NCBI GenBank assembly: GCA_025055115.1
Contig: JANWYJ010000085.1
Location: 1-43,933, forward strand
Direction of reading: 5' to 3'
Length of the DNA: 43,933 nt
DNA from: Gemmata sp.
Lineage (GTDB): Bacteria > Planctomycetota > Planctomycetia > Gemmatales > Gemmataceae
In this document: one piece after another, positions 24,102 to 32,587 of the stretch
How positions within the stretch are numbered: the first letter of the stretch is position 1
How the letters are laid out: every line of letters starts with the position of its first letter
Made by a program: the position numbers and the translations under genes
The notes under the pieces: model-generated
Databases searched by the model: none
Told to the model about the DNA's origin: nothing
The model's input: the letters and a program-made list of their open reading frames with translations, nothing else

Positions 24102-24851
24102 ATGAACATCGACCTGTCCGGGAAAGCCGCGTTGGTGTGTGGTGGCTCACAAGGGATTGGTCTGGCCGCCGCCAAGGAATTGGCCGCGGCCGGTGCCTGT
24201 GTCACGGTGCTGGCCCGTACGGCTCCGCCGCAGGAATGCGGTTTCGGTTTTCTCCAGGCCGATGCCCAGCAAGTGGAAACGCTCATAGCCTCGTTAGAAG
24301 GGCAACTCGGTGGGCCGGCGCGGTTTCATATCGTGGTCAACAACAGCGGCGGCCCACCTCCCGGACCGATCACCGAAGCGACCATCGAGCAACTGCTGGC
24401 AGCCTTTCGGCAACATGTGCTGGCCTCGCATTTGATTACGCAATGGGTATTGCCGGGCATGCGAGCCGCCGGGTATGGCCGCATTATCAATGTCATCTCG
24501 ACCTCGGTGCGCGAGCCGATCCCCGGCTTGGGGGTGTCGAATACGATTCGTGGAGCGATGGCGGCGTGGGCCAAAACGCTCTCGCGCGAGGTGGGGCGCT
24601 GGGGGATCACGGTCAACAATGTGCTACCGGGGGCCACACAGACGGCCCGCCTGGAAGCGATTATTGCCCGGAAGGCGGCAACGACGTCGCGGGAGGAGGT
24701 GGAACGGGCGATGAAGGCCGAAATTCCCCTCGGGCGCTTTGGGACTCCCGAGGAGGTGGGCGGTGTCATTGCCTTTCTGGCTTCGCCGGCAGCCAGTTAC
24801 ATCAGTGGGGTGAGTGTGCCGGTTGATGGCGGGAGGTTGCAGAGTGTCTGA
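24102..24851 (+). CDS. SDR family protein with atypical active site
   Basis: A 249-residue Rossmann-fold oxidoreductase of the FabG-like superfamily. The NAD(P)-binding GGSQGIG loop (residues 14-20) and the VVNNSGG motif (about 85) are intact, and the C-terminal IAFLASPAASYISG matches. The catalytic YxxxK motif is missing: where it should be, the sequence reads GVSNTIRGAMAAWAK, as in the subgroup of SDRs that lack the usual tyrosine. So it may use other residues or act in binding rather than oxidation. It heads a tight cluster with the aldehyde dehydrogenase, RidA deaminase and 3-hydroxyanthranilate dioxygenase, and its stop overlaps the start of the dehydrogenase by 8 bp. Its step in that pathway is not evident. 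Confidence 0.83.
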   Translation: MNIDLSGKAALVCGGSQGIGLAAAKELAAAGACVTVLARTAPPQECGFGFLQADAQQVETLIASLEGQLGGPARFHIVVNNSGGPPPGPITEATIEQLLAAFRQHVLASHLITQWVLPGMRAAGYGRIINVISTSVREPIPGLGVSNTIRGAMAAWAKTLSREVGRWGITVNNVLPGATQTARLEAIIARKAATTSREEVERAMKAEIPLGRFGTPEEVGGVIAFLASPAASYISGVSVPVDGGRLQSV

Positions 24852-26298
24852 GCGGGAGCGATTCCTCAACTTCATCGGTGGTCGGTTCATTCCGCCGCAG
24901 GGGGGCGACTATTTACCCGTCTACGAACCGGCGACCGGGCAGGTGTACGCCGAAGTGGCCGCTTCCAGCCGCGACGATGTTCTGGCGGCCTGTGCGGCGG
25001 CCGAAGCGGCTTTCCCCGCGTGGCGCGATTGCCCGATCGAACAACGGGCCGCGCTACTCCAGACCATCGCCGACAAGATCGAAACCCACCTCGAAGACCT
25101 GGCCTATGCCGAATCGCAGGATACCGGCAAACCGGTCACGTTGGCACGCCGTGTCGATATTCCGCGGGCCGTGGCCAATTTTCGCTTCTTTGCCGCAGGG
25201 GTACAACACTTCGCCAGTGAGTGCCACCCCACGTCCGCCGATGTGCTCAACTATACGTTGCGGTCGCCACTGGGGGTTGTCGGTTGTATTTCGCCGTGGA
25301 ATCTACCGCTGTATTTGTTCACCTGGAAGATCGCTCCGGCACTGGCCGCGGGCAATTGCGTGATCGGCAAACCCAGCGAACTGACACCGGCCACCGCGAC
25401 GCGGCTGGCGCAACTGTGCTGGGAAGCCGGCCTGCCCCCCGGAGTGCTGAACATAGTCCACGGAACCGGAACGGACGCTGGCGAACCGATTTGTACCCAT
25501 CCAGCGGTGCGGGCCGTCTCGTTCACGGGGGGCACGAAAACCGGTGCCCGCATTGCCAGTGTCACCGCGCCGCTATTCAAAAAACTCTCCCTGGAGCTGG
25601 GGGGAAAGAACCCGGTTTTGATTTTGGACGATTGTGATCTGGAGATGGCCCTGGCCACCACTGTCCGTTCCGCTTTCGCCAACCAGGGTGAAATCTGTTT
25701 GTGCGGTTCGCGCGTGTTTGTTCATGATCGCATTTACGATCGCTTCAAGGCCGAATTCGTCGCCCGCGTGCAGAAGCTGGTCGTTGGCGACCCCCGCGAT
25801 GCTCGCACCGATCAAGGAGCGCTGATCTCCGAGTCGCACTGGGCGAAGGTGCAAAGCTATCTGGCTTTGGCTCGTGCGGAGGGGGGGACCATTCTGTGTG
25901 GCGGTGAGGTGGTGTCGCCGCCGGGGCGGTGCGCCGGTGGCTGGTTTCTGACGCCGGCGGTGATCGAAGGGCTGCCGGACCATTGCCGGACCAGCCAAGA
26001 GGAGATTTTCGGCCCCGTGGTGGCGCTGTATCGCTTCCACCACGATGATGAAGCGGTCCAACGGGCCAACGCCACGCCCTATGGCCTGGCGGCGGTGCTG
26101 TGGACCCGCTCGCTCGACCGCGCCCACCGCATCGCGGCTCAGTTGCAGGCCGGGATTGTCTGGGTCAACTGTTGGATGGTCCGCGACTTGCGCACGCCCT
26201 TCGGTGGGGTCAAGCAATCCGGTGTTGGTCGCGAAGGCGGATGGGAGGCGTTGCGGTTCTTCACCGAACCGAAGAATGTGTGTCTCCAGTTCTCCTGA
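24844..26298 (+). CDS. Aldehyde dehydrogenase, 2-aminomuconic/2-hydroxymuconic semialdehyde type
   Basis: A 484-residue NAD-dependent aldehyde dehydrogenase. The SPWNLPL motif at about 150-157, the general base E251 in LELGGKN and the nucleophile C285 in FANQGEICLCG are all present. Placed between the SDR and a RidA-type deaminase, with 3-hydroxyanthranilate dioxygenase just downstream, it best fits oxidation of 2-aminomuconate 6-semialdehyde to 2-aminomuconate; 2-hydroxymuconic semialdehyde is the main alternative. The start is GTG 24844, seven bases after GGGAGG and overlapping the SDR stop by 8 bp, which points to translational coupling. It ends 36 bp before the RidA gene. Confidence 0.87.
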   Translation: MSERERFLNFIGGRFIPPQGGDYLPVYEPATGQVYAEVAASSRDDVLAACAAAEAAFPAWRDCPIEQRAALLQTIADKIETHLEDLAYAESQDTGKPVTLARRVDIPRAVANFRFFAAGVQHFASECHPTSADVLNYTLRSPLGVVGCISPWNLPLYLFTWKIAPALAAGNCVIGKPSELTPATATRLAQLCWEAGLPPGVLNIVHGTGTDAGEPICTHPAVRAVSFTGGTKTGARIASVTAPLFKKLSLELGGKNPVLILDDCDLEMALATTVRSAFANQGEICLCGSRVFVHDRIYDRFKAEFVARVQKLVVGDPRDARTDQGALISESHWAKVQSYLALARAEGGTILCGGEVVSPPGRCAGGWFLTPAVIEGLPDHCRTSQEEIFGPVVALYRFHHDDEAVQRANATPYGLAAVLWTRSLDRAHRIAAQLQAGIVWVNCWMVRDLRTPFGGVKQSGVGREGGWEALRFFTEPKNVCLQFS

Positions 26299-26334
26299 GA
26301 ATTGAGGTCATTGGGCCTTCTCCGAGAGGATGCG

Positions 26335-26760
26335 ATGAGTGTGGTGAAGCGGAAGATTGTGTCCGAGCGGGCGGCGGAACCGGTTGGCGCGTATCCGCAT
26401 GCGTGGCAGGTTGGTTCGTTGTTGTTTCTGTCGGGTATTGGCCCCCGCGAACGCGGCCGCCCTACGATTCCGGGTGTTCAGCTCGATGCGGCCGGGCAAG
26501 TGGTCGCTTACGATATTGTCGAAGAAGCGAAAGCGGTGTTTCGCAATATCCGGTTCATCCTGGAAGATGCTGGTAGCCGCTGGGAGAACATCATCGATGT
26601 GACGGTCTTTCTCACGTCCATCGCCCGCGACTTCCACGCCTTCAACGCGGTGTATCGCGAATACTTCGCAGCGATCGAACCATGCCGCACGACGGTGGAG
26701 GTGAACCGGTTGCCCACGCCGATTCATGTCGAATTGAAGGTGATTGCGACTTTGGAATGA
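26335..26760 (+). CDS. RidA/YjgF-family deaminase, likely 2-aminomuconate deaminase
   Basis: A 141-residue RidA-type protein. The family hydrolyses enamine/imine intermediates; the subgroup beside aminomuconate semialdehyde dehydrogenase acts on 2-aminomuconate in 3-hydroxyanthranilate and 2-aminophenol degradation (AmnD/NbaF). Motifs seen: QVGSLLFLSGIGPR at the N-terminal strand and the signature TTVEVNRLPTPIHVELKVIA with the conserved Arg. It forms trimers in the family. Start ATG 26335 has AGAGG about six bases upstream. The neighbouring dehydrogenase and dioxygenase are the main basis for the narrower substrate call; the fold itself is certain. Confidence 0.82.
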   Translation: MSVVKRKIVSERAAEPVGAYPHAWQVGSLLFLSGIGPRERGRPTIPGVQLDAAGQVVAYDIVEEAKAVFRNIRFILEDAGSRWENIIDVTVFLTSIARDFHAFNAVYREYFAAIEPCRTTVEVNRLPTPIHVELKVIATLE

Positions 26761-26821
26761 CAGCGACCGTGGTCTTGTTCACCCAACGTTTTCTCCAACG
26801 GTTGTGACGAGGAACTCTCCC

Positions 26822-27400
26822 ATGCTGCGTGCACCGATCAACTTCCAACAATGGATCAACGATCACCGCGCACTGCTCCAGCCCCCCGTTGGCAACAAGC
26901 TCGTCTTTGAGGATGCTGACTTCATCGTGATGGTAGTCGGCTCCAATACGCGGCGCGATTATCACGTGAACGAGGGGGAGGAATTCTTCTATCAAGTCGA
27001 AGGCGACATGGTACTGAAGGTTCACGACAACGGTCAAATTGTCGATATTCCGATCAGGCAGGGGGAGATTTTCCTTCTGCCGCCGCGGGTGCCCCATTCC
27101 CCGCGCCGGCCGGCCCACACCGTGGGTTTGGTGATCGAGAAAAAACGTGAGCCGGGCCAACGCGACGGGTTCCAGTGGTATTGCGAGAACTGCGGCCACA
27201 AGCTGCATGAGGAATTTCTTCACGTCACGAACATCGTCACGCAGTTGCCGCCGCTGTTTGAGCGGTTTTATGGCGATGAAGCGAAGCGGCTGTGCCCGCG
27301 GTGCGGGACGCGCTTTCCTGATCCTGGCCCAGTTCCTTCAGCGGTCCAACCCCAGCCTGGCGGATCGGTTGCCCCTACGACACTTTCTTCAAGAACGTGA
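26822..27400 (+). CDS. nbaC: 3-hydroxyanthranilate 3,4-dioxygenase
   Basis: A 192-residue extradiol dioxygenase of the cupin fold that opens 3-hydroxyanthranilate to 2-amino-3-carboxymuconate semialdehyde with Fe(II) and O2. Metal ligands by position are H48 (RRDYHVNEGEE), E54 and H92 (VPHSPRRP). The C-terminal rubredoxin-like site of the bacterial type is complete: C121-C124 (CENC) and C158-C161 (CPRC). A Pro/Ser/Gly-rich tail of about 25 residues follows. Start ATG 26822 has GAGGA nine bases upstream. The last gene in the aminomuconate cluster; the decarboxylase (ACMSD) that should follow it in the pathway is not in this window. Its end overlaps that of the convergent NHL gene by 26 bp. Confidence 0.93.
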   Translation: MLRAPINFQQWINDHRALLQPPVGNKLVFEDADFIVMVVGSNTRRDYHVNEGEEFFYQVEGDMVLKVHDNGQIVDIPIRQGEIFLLPPRVPHSPRRPAHTVGLVIEKKREPGQRDGFQWYCENCGHKLHEEFLHVTNIVTQLPPLFERFYGDEAKRLCPRCGTRFPDPGPVPSAVQPQPGGSVAPTTLSSRT

Positions 27401-28445
27401 TCCGTCCCGTGCTGACCCATTCGACCACAAAGATGTTGCCGTCGCGATCGAAGCAGGCATCGTGCGGGTGAACAAATTTGCCCGCTGGCCACTCGCGGGG
27501 TTGCGTGCGTAGCGGTGGCCCTTGGTCTTTCCCCAAGCTGGCGACCACCCGTTGCCGCCATTGTTGGTCTTCGCCCAAATGGACGATGAGTTGATTGTTT
27601 TTGTCAAAAAGCGAAACGCGGGCGTGGAGATCGGCAACCAGCAGAATGTCGCCGCGGGTTTTGGCATGAGCGGGGAAGAGGACGACCGCGCCGGATTTCG
27701 TGGCGTCGATGGCTTGGCCGTCGAGCGTGAAGCGCTGCAAGCGGCCGTTGGCCCGATCACACACCACCAGCACTGGTTTTTTCGGGTCGCGGTCGTCGAG
27801 CCATTGACCGTGCGGCGTCCGCAGTTGCCCCAAGGCGGTGCCGGTGCCGCCAAAGACCTTCACAAGCCGGCCGTCTTTGTCGTAATTGAGCAGGTAGTGG
27901 GAGCCGTAGCCATCGCTGACATTGAAGCCGCCGTCGGGTAGCCAACAAATGTTGGTGGGGTTGTAAGGTTTTTGGGGGTCTTCGTACTCCGGGCATTCGG
28001 GGCGGCCTTTCTTCCACACGATCTCACCCCGAAGATTCGTCTTCACCACTTTCAACTCGGGTGTCCAGGTGTTGGCGAGGTAGATGAACTCCTCACGACC
28101 TTCCCGACGAATTTCAATGCCGTGGCCGCCCATATGCCAATCCTGGCCGAACGAACGGACAAACTTCCCCTTGGGATCGAATACCAACACCGTGTCTCGG
28201 TTGGCCTTCGTTCCCTTGGTGCCTTGCTGAGTGATGTAGACGAATCCCTGGGAGTCGATGGCGACGTTGTGCGTGGTCTGCCAGCTGTAATCGGGGGGAA
28301 GCTCGCCCCAATTGTGGTGGCACTCGTACTGAAAACCGTCTACGCCGATGACGGGGTTTTTCACATCGGCTTTCCGGGTCATTCCCAGAAGAATGGGTCC
28401 ACTTCCAGCGACGGCGGCACTGGCCAGAAATTCGCGACGATCCAT
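27375..28445 (-). CDS. Secreted NHL-repeat beta-propeller protein
   Basis: A 356-residue protein with a Tat-type leader MDRREFLASAAVAGSGPILLG and repeated NHL-like blades (for example FVYITQQGTKG, FIYLANTWTPELKV, GHGIEIRR, NIFVVEW) that make a six-bladed propeller similar to the peptidyl-alpha-hydroxyglycine lyase/6-bladed group. No catalytic residues can be assigned with confidence; ligand or protein binding on the cell surface is likely. The start is at the double-arginine ATG; upstream lies a 21-bp element shared, inverted, with the sulfatase promoter region. It runs convergently into the dioxygenase gene and divergently from the sulfatase. Confidence 0.83.
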   Translation of the reverse strand: MDRREFLASAAVAGSGPILLGMTRKADVKNPVIGVDGFQYECHHNWGELPPDYSWQTTHNVAIDSQGFVYITQQGTKGTKANRDTVLVFDPKGKFVRSFGQDWHMGGHGIEIRREGREEFIYLANTWTPELKVVKTNLRGEIVWKKGRPECPEYEDPQKPYNPTNICWLPDGGFNVSDGYGSHYLLNYDKDGRLVKVFGGTGTALGQLRTPHGQWLDDRDPKKPVLVVCDRANGRLQRFTLDGQAIDATKSGAVVLFPAHAKTRGDILLVADLHARVSLFDKNNQLIVHLGEDQQWRQRVVASLGKDQGPPLRTQPREWPAGKFVHPHDACFDRDGNIFVVEWVSTGRITFLKKVS

Positions 28446-28480
28446 GATGGAGAACTTCCCGTGAAAGAGAAAAGAGAAGG

Positions 28481-28621
28481 TGGTGTGAGTTTACGCCACG
28501 GGGCACTCCCACGCAACAACGGGTCGGCATGAAGTGTGGAGATTTCCTCCCAGGCTGGCAGCGCCGAAGCTATCCGGGAATCTGATCGCGGATGCCGCAG
28601 CCGTCGAGTAAACTCACACCA
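28481..28621. promoter_or_regulatory. Inverted 21-bp element between divergent NHL and sulfatase genes
   Basis: The 21 bp at 28601-28621 (core GTAAACTCACACCA) recur on the opposite strand at 28481-28501 with 19 of 21 matching. The copies lie 23 bases ahead of the sulfatase start and 35 ahead of the NHL start, in the same orientation relative to each gene. They probably are two promoters or two operator sites for one regulator. Confidence 0.6.
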
Positions 28622-28644
28622 GGCCTTTTCCCAGGAGTCTCGCC

Positions 28645-30030
28645 ATGCGACGCTGGTTTCTGACGTGGGCGGTTACGCTCGTGGTGGCTCTACCAGGCTT
28701 CACCGCGGAGCGGAAGAACGTGCTGCTGTTAATTGCCGACGATTTGGGCCTGGAAGTGGGGTGTTACGGCGACAAAGTGGCGAAAACGCCCCACATCGAC
28801 GCTCTGGCCAAAAGCGGGACACGCTTCACCCACGGTTTTGCCTCCGCGGCGTCATGCAGCGCCAGCCGCGGTACACTCTTGACCGGCATGCCCACGCACA
28901 TGTGCGGGCAGTATGGCCATGCGCACGCGGAACATAACTTCCACTCGTTTCGCCACGTGAAGGGATTGCCAGCGTTACTGGCACCCGCAGGCTACCGGTC
29001 CGGTGTGATCGCCAAGCTCCATGTGCAACCCCCAGAAGTATATCCCTTCGATGTGGCCTATGGCGGTAACGGCCGCAACCCGGTGCAGATCGCCGAGCAG
29101 GCTCGGAAATTCTTCGCCGATTGTGGCGACAAACCGTTCTTTCTGCTTGTCGGCTTTACCGATCCGCACCGCGCCGGCAAGGGTTTTGCCAACGAGGCCA
29201 AGTACCCCCCCGAAGTACCGGTAGTCCGCTTCGATCCCCAAACTCTCCCCGTGCCGTACTTTTTGCCCGACCAACCCGAAGTGCGCGCGGAATTGGCGGA
29301 GTATTATCAGGCCGTCGCCCGGTTGGATCATGGCGTGGGCTTGGTTCTGCAAGAATTGGCCAACGCTCGGCTCCACGACAACACCCTGGTCATTTTTCTC
29401 AGCGACAACGGCATTCCCTTCCCCGGAGCCAAAACCACGCTCTACGATCCGGGCATTCATCTGCCTCTCATCATCCGCAAGCCCGGGCAGAAACCGGGCA
29501 TCACCTGCCGGGCGATGGTCAGTTTTACCGATCTGGTGCCCACGATCCTGGATTGGTGCGGCGTCCAGCCGCCGCCCGCGGGCAAGAAGGGCTACAACCT
29601 CCCCGGGCGCTCCCTGTTGAGTGTGCTGGAACGCGAAAATCCGGACGGCTGGGAGACGATCTTCGCCTCGCATCAGTTTCACGAAATCACCATGTACTAC
29701 CCGATGCGCGTCATTCGCACACGGACCCATAAGTACATTCTGAACATCGCCCATGCTCTGGAATACCCCCACGCCAGCGACCTGTGGGCCTCGCCCACCT
29801 GGCAGGGCATCCTCCGACGCGGCGATCGGTTCATGGGCCAACGCGAAGTGGCGGCCTACCTGAAGCGTCCCAAAGAAGAGTTGTACGACCTCGAGAAAGA
29901 CCCCAACGAACTGACTAACCGCGCCTCGGATCCGAATTACACCAACATCCGTGACGAGCTGCGCCGTCAACTGCTCGAGTGGCGCAAGAAAACTCAGGAC
30001 CCGTGGTTGGTGAAGGAAATTCACGAGTGA
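28645..30030 (+). CDS. Exported sulfatase
   Basis: A 461-residue type I sulfatase, expected to hydrolyse sulfate esters of a polysaccharide or small molecule after its catalytic cysteine is converted to formylglycine. Signal peptide (1-20); metal ligands at ADD (32-33); the formylglycine site is C71 in CSASRGTLLTG, a C-x-A-S-R form; LSDNG later supplies further ligands. The C-terminus ends in YDLEKDPNELTNRASDP, typical of this planctomycete group. A formylglycine-generating enzyme must act in trans; none is in this window. Start ATG 28645 has AGGAG eight bases upstream. Divergent from the NHL protein, sharing an inverted upstream element. Substrate cannot be told from sequence. Confidence 0.92.
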   Translation: MRRWFLTWAVTLVVALPGFTAERKNVLLLIADDLGLEVGCYGDKVAKTPHIDALAKSGTRFTHGFASAASCSASRGTLLTGMPTHMCGQYGHAHAEHNFHSFRHVKGLPALLAPAGYRSGVIAKLHVQPPEVYPFDVAYGGNGRNPVQIAEQARKFFADCGDKPFFLLVGFTDPHRAGKGFANEAKYPPEVPVVRFDPQTLPVPYFLPDQPEVRAELAEYYQAVARLDHGVGLVLQELANARLHDNTLVIFLSDNGIPFPGAKTTLYDPGIHLPLIIRKPGQKPGITCRAMVSFTDLVPTILDWCGVQPPPAGKKGYNLPGRSLLSVLERENPDGWETIFASHQFHEITMYYPMRVIRTRTHKYILNIAHALEYPHASDLWASPTWQGILRRGDRFMGQREVAAYLKRPKEELYDLEKDPNELTNRASDPNYTNIRDELRRQLLEWRKKTQDPWLVKEIHE

Positions 30031-30144
30031 CGGACGAAAACCGGCCCCCCGCGGCCAAAGGTCTGGCCCAAATCCATTCCCGGTGCGGATCAGGACGATG
30101 GACCATGGAGCATCCGGCCGCGACTAGCCGGAAGCGGCAGGGCA

Positions 30145-32358
30145 TCACCGTCTTCTGGTCTGGAAGATTTCATCGAACTTGCGGGCCACCGACAGGAACG
30201 CCTTCAGCAGGATGGGATCGTACTCGTTTTGCAATTCGGTGCTGAGCAAACGGACCACCTGGTTGTGACTCAAGGCGGGGCGATGGGGTCGTTTGGTGCG
30301 CAGCGATTCGTAGACGGCCGTGAGAGCCACGACCCGTGCCGCCAGCGGAATCGCATTCCCACGTAACCCCTCGGGATAGCCGGTGCCATCCCACTTTTCG
30401 TGATGGCTGCGAATCACTTCCTGGGCCAACCCCAGCTCGGGCATCGCGGCGTTGTAGCGCTGGCCGATGTCGGCAACAACCGTGGTGCCCAGCACGGTAT
30501 GTTGCTGCACAATCGCTTGTTCTTCGGCATCGAGGGCTGCGGGCTTTTGCAAGATGGAACTGGGCAATAGCAGCATGCCGGCATCGTGCAGCGGCGCGAT
30601 GCGAACGAGTAAGTCCAGAAAAGCGGTATCGTGCAGGCGGGTGTACTCGCCCTCAGGTGGCACGGCTTCGGCGAGAGTGCGGACATAGCGCCCACAGAGT
30701 TCGTGATAGCCCCGGAGAATCACGCCCAGTTCTTCGAGCATCCGGCAGATGGCAAAGGCCAACGGTTCGGTGGGCGAAAGCCGGGCCAGTTCGCTGTCGC
30801 GCGCTGGAGCTGGCGTCGGATGGACGGTGGCGCTGTGGGTTCCCGATTGGGTGGAACTATTGCCCCGTCGGCCCAGCAACCCCCGGGCCCGAGCGACGAA
30901 TGCTGGCGGCAGAAAAGGTTTCTCGAGATAATCATCAGCCCCGGTCATCAGATAGCTGCCGAGCGATTCGGACGGCAGATCGCCAGATACCATGAGGGTG
31001 CGGGTCCGCGCGCTCATTTTTTCGTCGGCCCGCACACGGGCGAGAATTTCGGCCCCGCTCAGTTCGGGAATGTTGACATCCAGCACCAACAAATCGAAGG
31101 GGGCTTTCTCCAACTCGGCCCAGGCGGTTTTCCCGTCGCCGGCTTCAACGCAGATGCAATCACGCAGCAGACTGGCCATCAACCGCCGTAAGCGCGGATC
31201 ATCTTCCACGATCAGTACCCGTGGGGCGGAACCGGCATCCGCGGCTTGCCGCAACGAGACCCAACGGCCAAAACCGGCTAAAGTCGCGGCCACCGCGCGG
31301 GCCGATTGATAACGACGCTCGGGATCAGGGTCGGTCAGCTTGGCAATCATACTGACCAGCTCATCCGGCATTTCTGGGTTGGTTCGCCGCAAGTCCAAGG
31401 CTGGAGCTTGGAGCCGGCTGGTCAGATCATGAAACAGATGGCCGGTTTCCGGGAATGGCTCTTTGCCCGTCAACGCCCAATACATGGTGGCCCCAAGGCT
31501 GAAAAGATCGGCGCGGGCATCGACCAGGTGAGCATCTTGGGCCTGTTCGGGGGCCATGTAGCCCACGGTGCCCAGCACCAGCCCCGGTTCAGTCATCCGG
31601 TGGCTGGGACGGAGGGCCAACCCGAAATCGAGCAGTTTGGCCTGCCCATCAGGAGTGATGAGAATGTTACTGGGTTTGATGTCGCGGTGAACCAGCCCGA
31701 AGCGATGAGCTTCCGCCAGCGCCTCGGCCACCTGACGGAACAATTCGCAGACTCGATGTGGCGGCAACGGCCCCTGATTGACGACCCGGGTGTGAAGATC
31801 GGCTCCCGGGATCAGTTCCATGACATAATAGTCGCGCGGGGGGCCACCGCGGGGGCTGTACCGCCCAGCATCCAGACAACTGACAATATTGGGATGCTGC
31901 AGCTTCGCCACGGCCCGGGCTTCACCATAAAAACGGTGCAGCAAGCGCGGATTCGCCTCCGCCGACCGAGTCATGACCTTGACCGCCACCTGCCGCCGCA
32001 AATGCACATGTTCGGCCCGGTAGACAGTGCCCATCCCACCGCGGCCCAAAACGTCCAGCAGCCGGTAATGGCCCAAGACCAGTTCGTTCTCACCTCCCTG
32101 ACGGACCGTATCCGCTTGAAATGGCGTCAGAAGGTGGTTTTCGACCAACCGATCAAGAATATCCTCATGCCGCGATGGTTGCAGAATCTGCTGACGCACT
32201 TCCACCGGCAATTCATCCCATTCTTCGGGCAAAACGATCCATTTTTCGATCAGCCGCGTTAAACAGCCTTTCGGTTCGCTCCATTCCGCCGGCGGAATGC
32301 GTTCCCGGGGGGGAATGGGATCGTAATCCGCAGCGCATTGCGAGATGATCGACGACAT
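30145..32358 (-). CDS. Ser/Thr protein kinase - REC - HD-GYP fusion
   Basis: A 737-residue three-domain signalling protein. Kinase domain about 98-365: glycine loop GRGGMG at 105-110, K127, catalytic HRD at 224-226, DFG at 244-246 and APE at 269-271. Receiver domain about 380-495: acidic pocket D386-D387, phospho-acceptor D427, K480. HD-GYP-like domain about 530-735: HD at 591-592, HHEKWDGTGYP at 652-662. The lysine usually following HDxG (HDIGK) is a methionine here (HDAGM), so phosphodiesterase activity on cyclic di-GMP is uncertain. No membrane segment; cytosolic. Start ATG 32358 has GGAG six bases upstream. It is divergent from a hybrid histidine kinase (32588), a good candidate for the phosphate source of the REC domain. 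Confidence 0.9.
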   Translation of the reverse strand: MSSIISQCAADYDPIPPRERIPPAEWSEPKGCLTRLIEKWIVLPEEWDELPVEVRQQILQPSRHEDILDRLVENHLLTPFQADTVRQGGENELVLGHYRLLDVLGRGGMGTVYRAEHVHLRRQVAVKVMTRSAEANPRLLHRFYGEARAVAKLQHPNIVSCLDAGRYSPRGGPPRDYYVMELIPGADLHTRVVNQGPLPPHRVCELFRQVAEALAEAHRFGLVHRDIKPSNILITPDGQAKLLDFGLALRPSHRMTEPGLVLGTVGYMAPEQAQDAHLVDARADLFSLGATMYWALTGKEPFPETGHLFHDLTSRLQAPALDLRRTNPEMPDELVSMIAKLTDPDPERRYQSARAVAATLAGFGRWVSLRQAADAGSAPRVLIVEDDPRLRRLMASLLRDCICVEAGDGKTAWAELEKAPFDLLVLDVNIPELSGAEILARVRADEKMSARTRTLMVSGDLPSESLGSYLMTGADDYLEKPFLPPAFVARARGLLGRRGNSSTQSGTHSATVHPTPAPARDSELARLSPTEPLAFAICRMLEELGVILRGYHELCGRYVRTLAEAVPPEGEYTRLHDTAFLDLLVRIAPLHDAGMLLLPSSILQKPAALDAEEQAIVQQHTVLGTTVVADIGQRYNAAMPELGLAQEVIRSHHEKWDGTGYPEGLRGNAIPLAARVVALTAVYESLRTKRPHRPALSHNQVVRLLSTELQNEYDPILLKAFLSVARKFDEIFQTRRR

Positions 32359-32483
32359 CGGCAGCTCCGCTGATCAGTTCCAACAACCTGCAACTTTAGG
32401 ATGCATTGCCCGAAGATGCCACCCAGCGTGGGAAAATGCCCACATGTCCCCAATCCCGCTATCACTTGAGGCCGCACAGAATT

Positions 32484-32526
32484 ATTCCGCTCGCCGTGTA
32501 ATGATCATTCCGCTCGCCGTGCAATG
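32484..32526. repeat. 20-bp near-perfect tandem duplication
   Basis: ATTCCGCTCGCCGTGTAATG at 32484-32503 recurs with one change (T to C) at 32507-32526, in the spacer between the divergent kinase genes. Confidence 0.85.
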
Positions 32527-32587
32527 GGGCGGAAATCCCCAGCAAGTCACGCGGTGTGCTAGGGTTGTGGCAACTTTCTGTAACGCA

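Noticed and set aside
31306-32262. 318-codon open frame on the + strand opposite the kinase fusion
   Set aside because: Kinase motifs (HRD, DFG, APE) are all in the - strand frame; the + frame has none.
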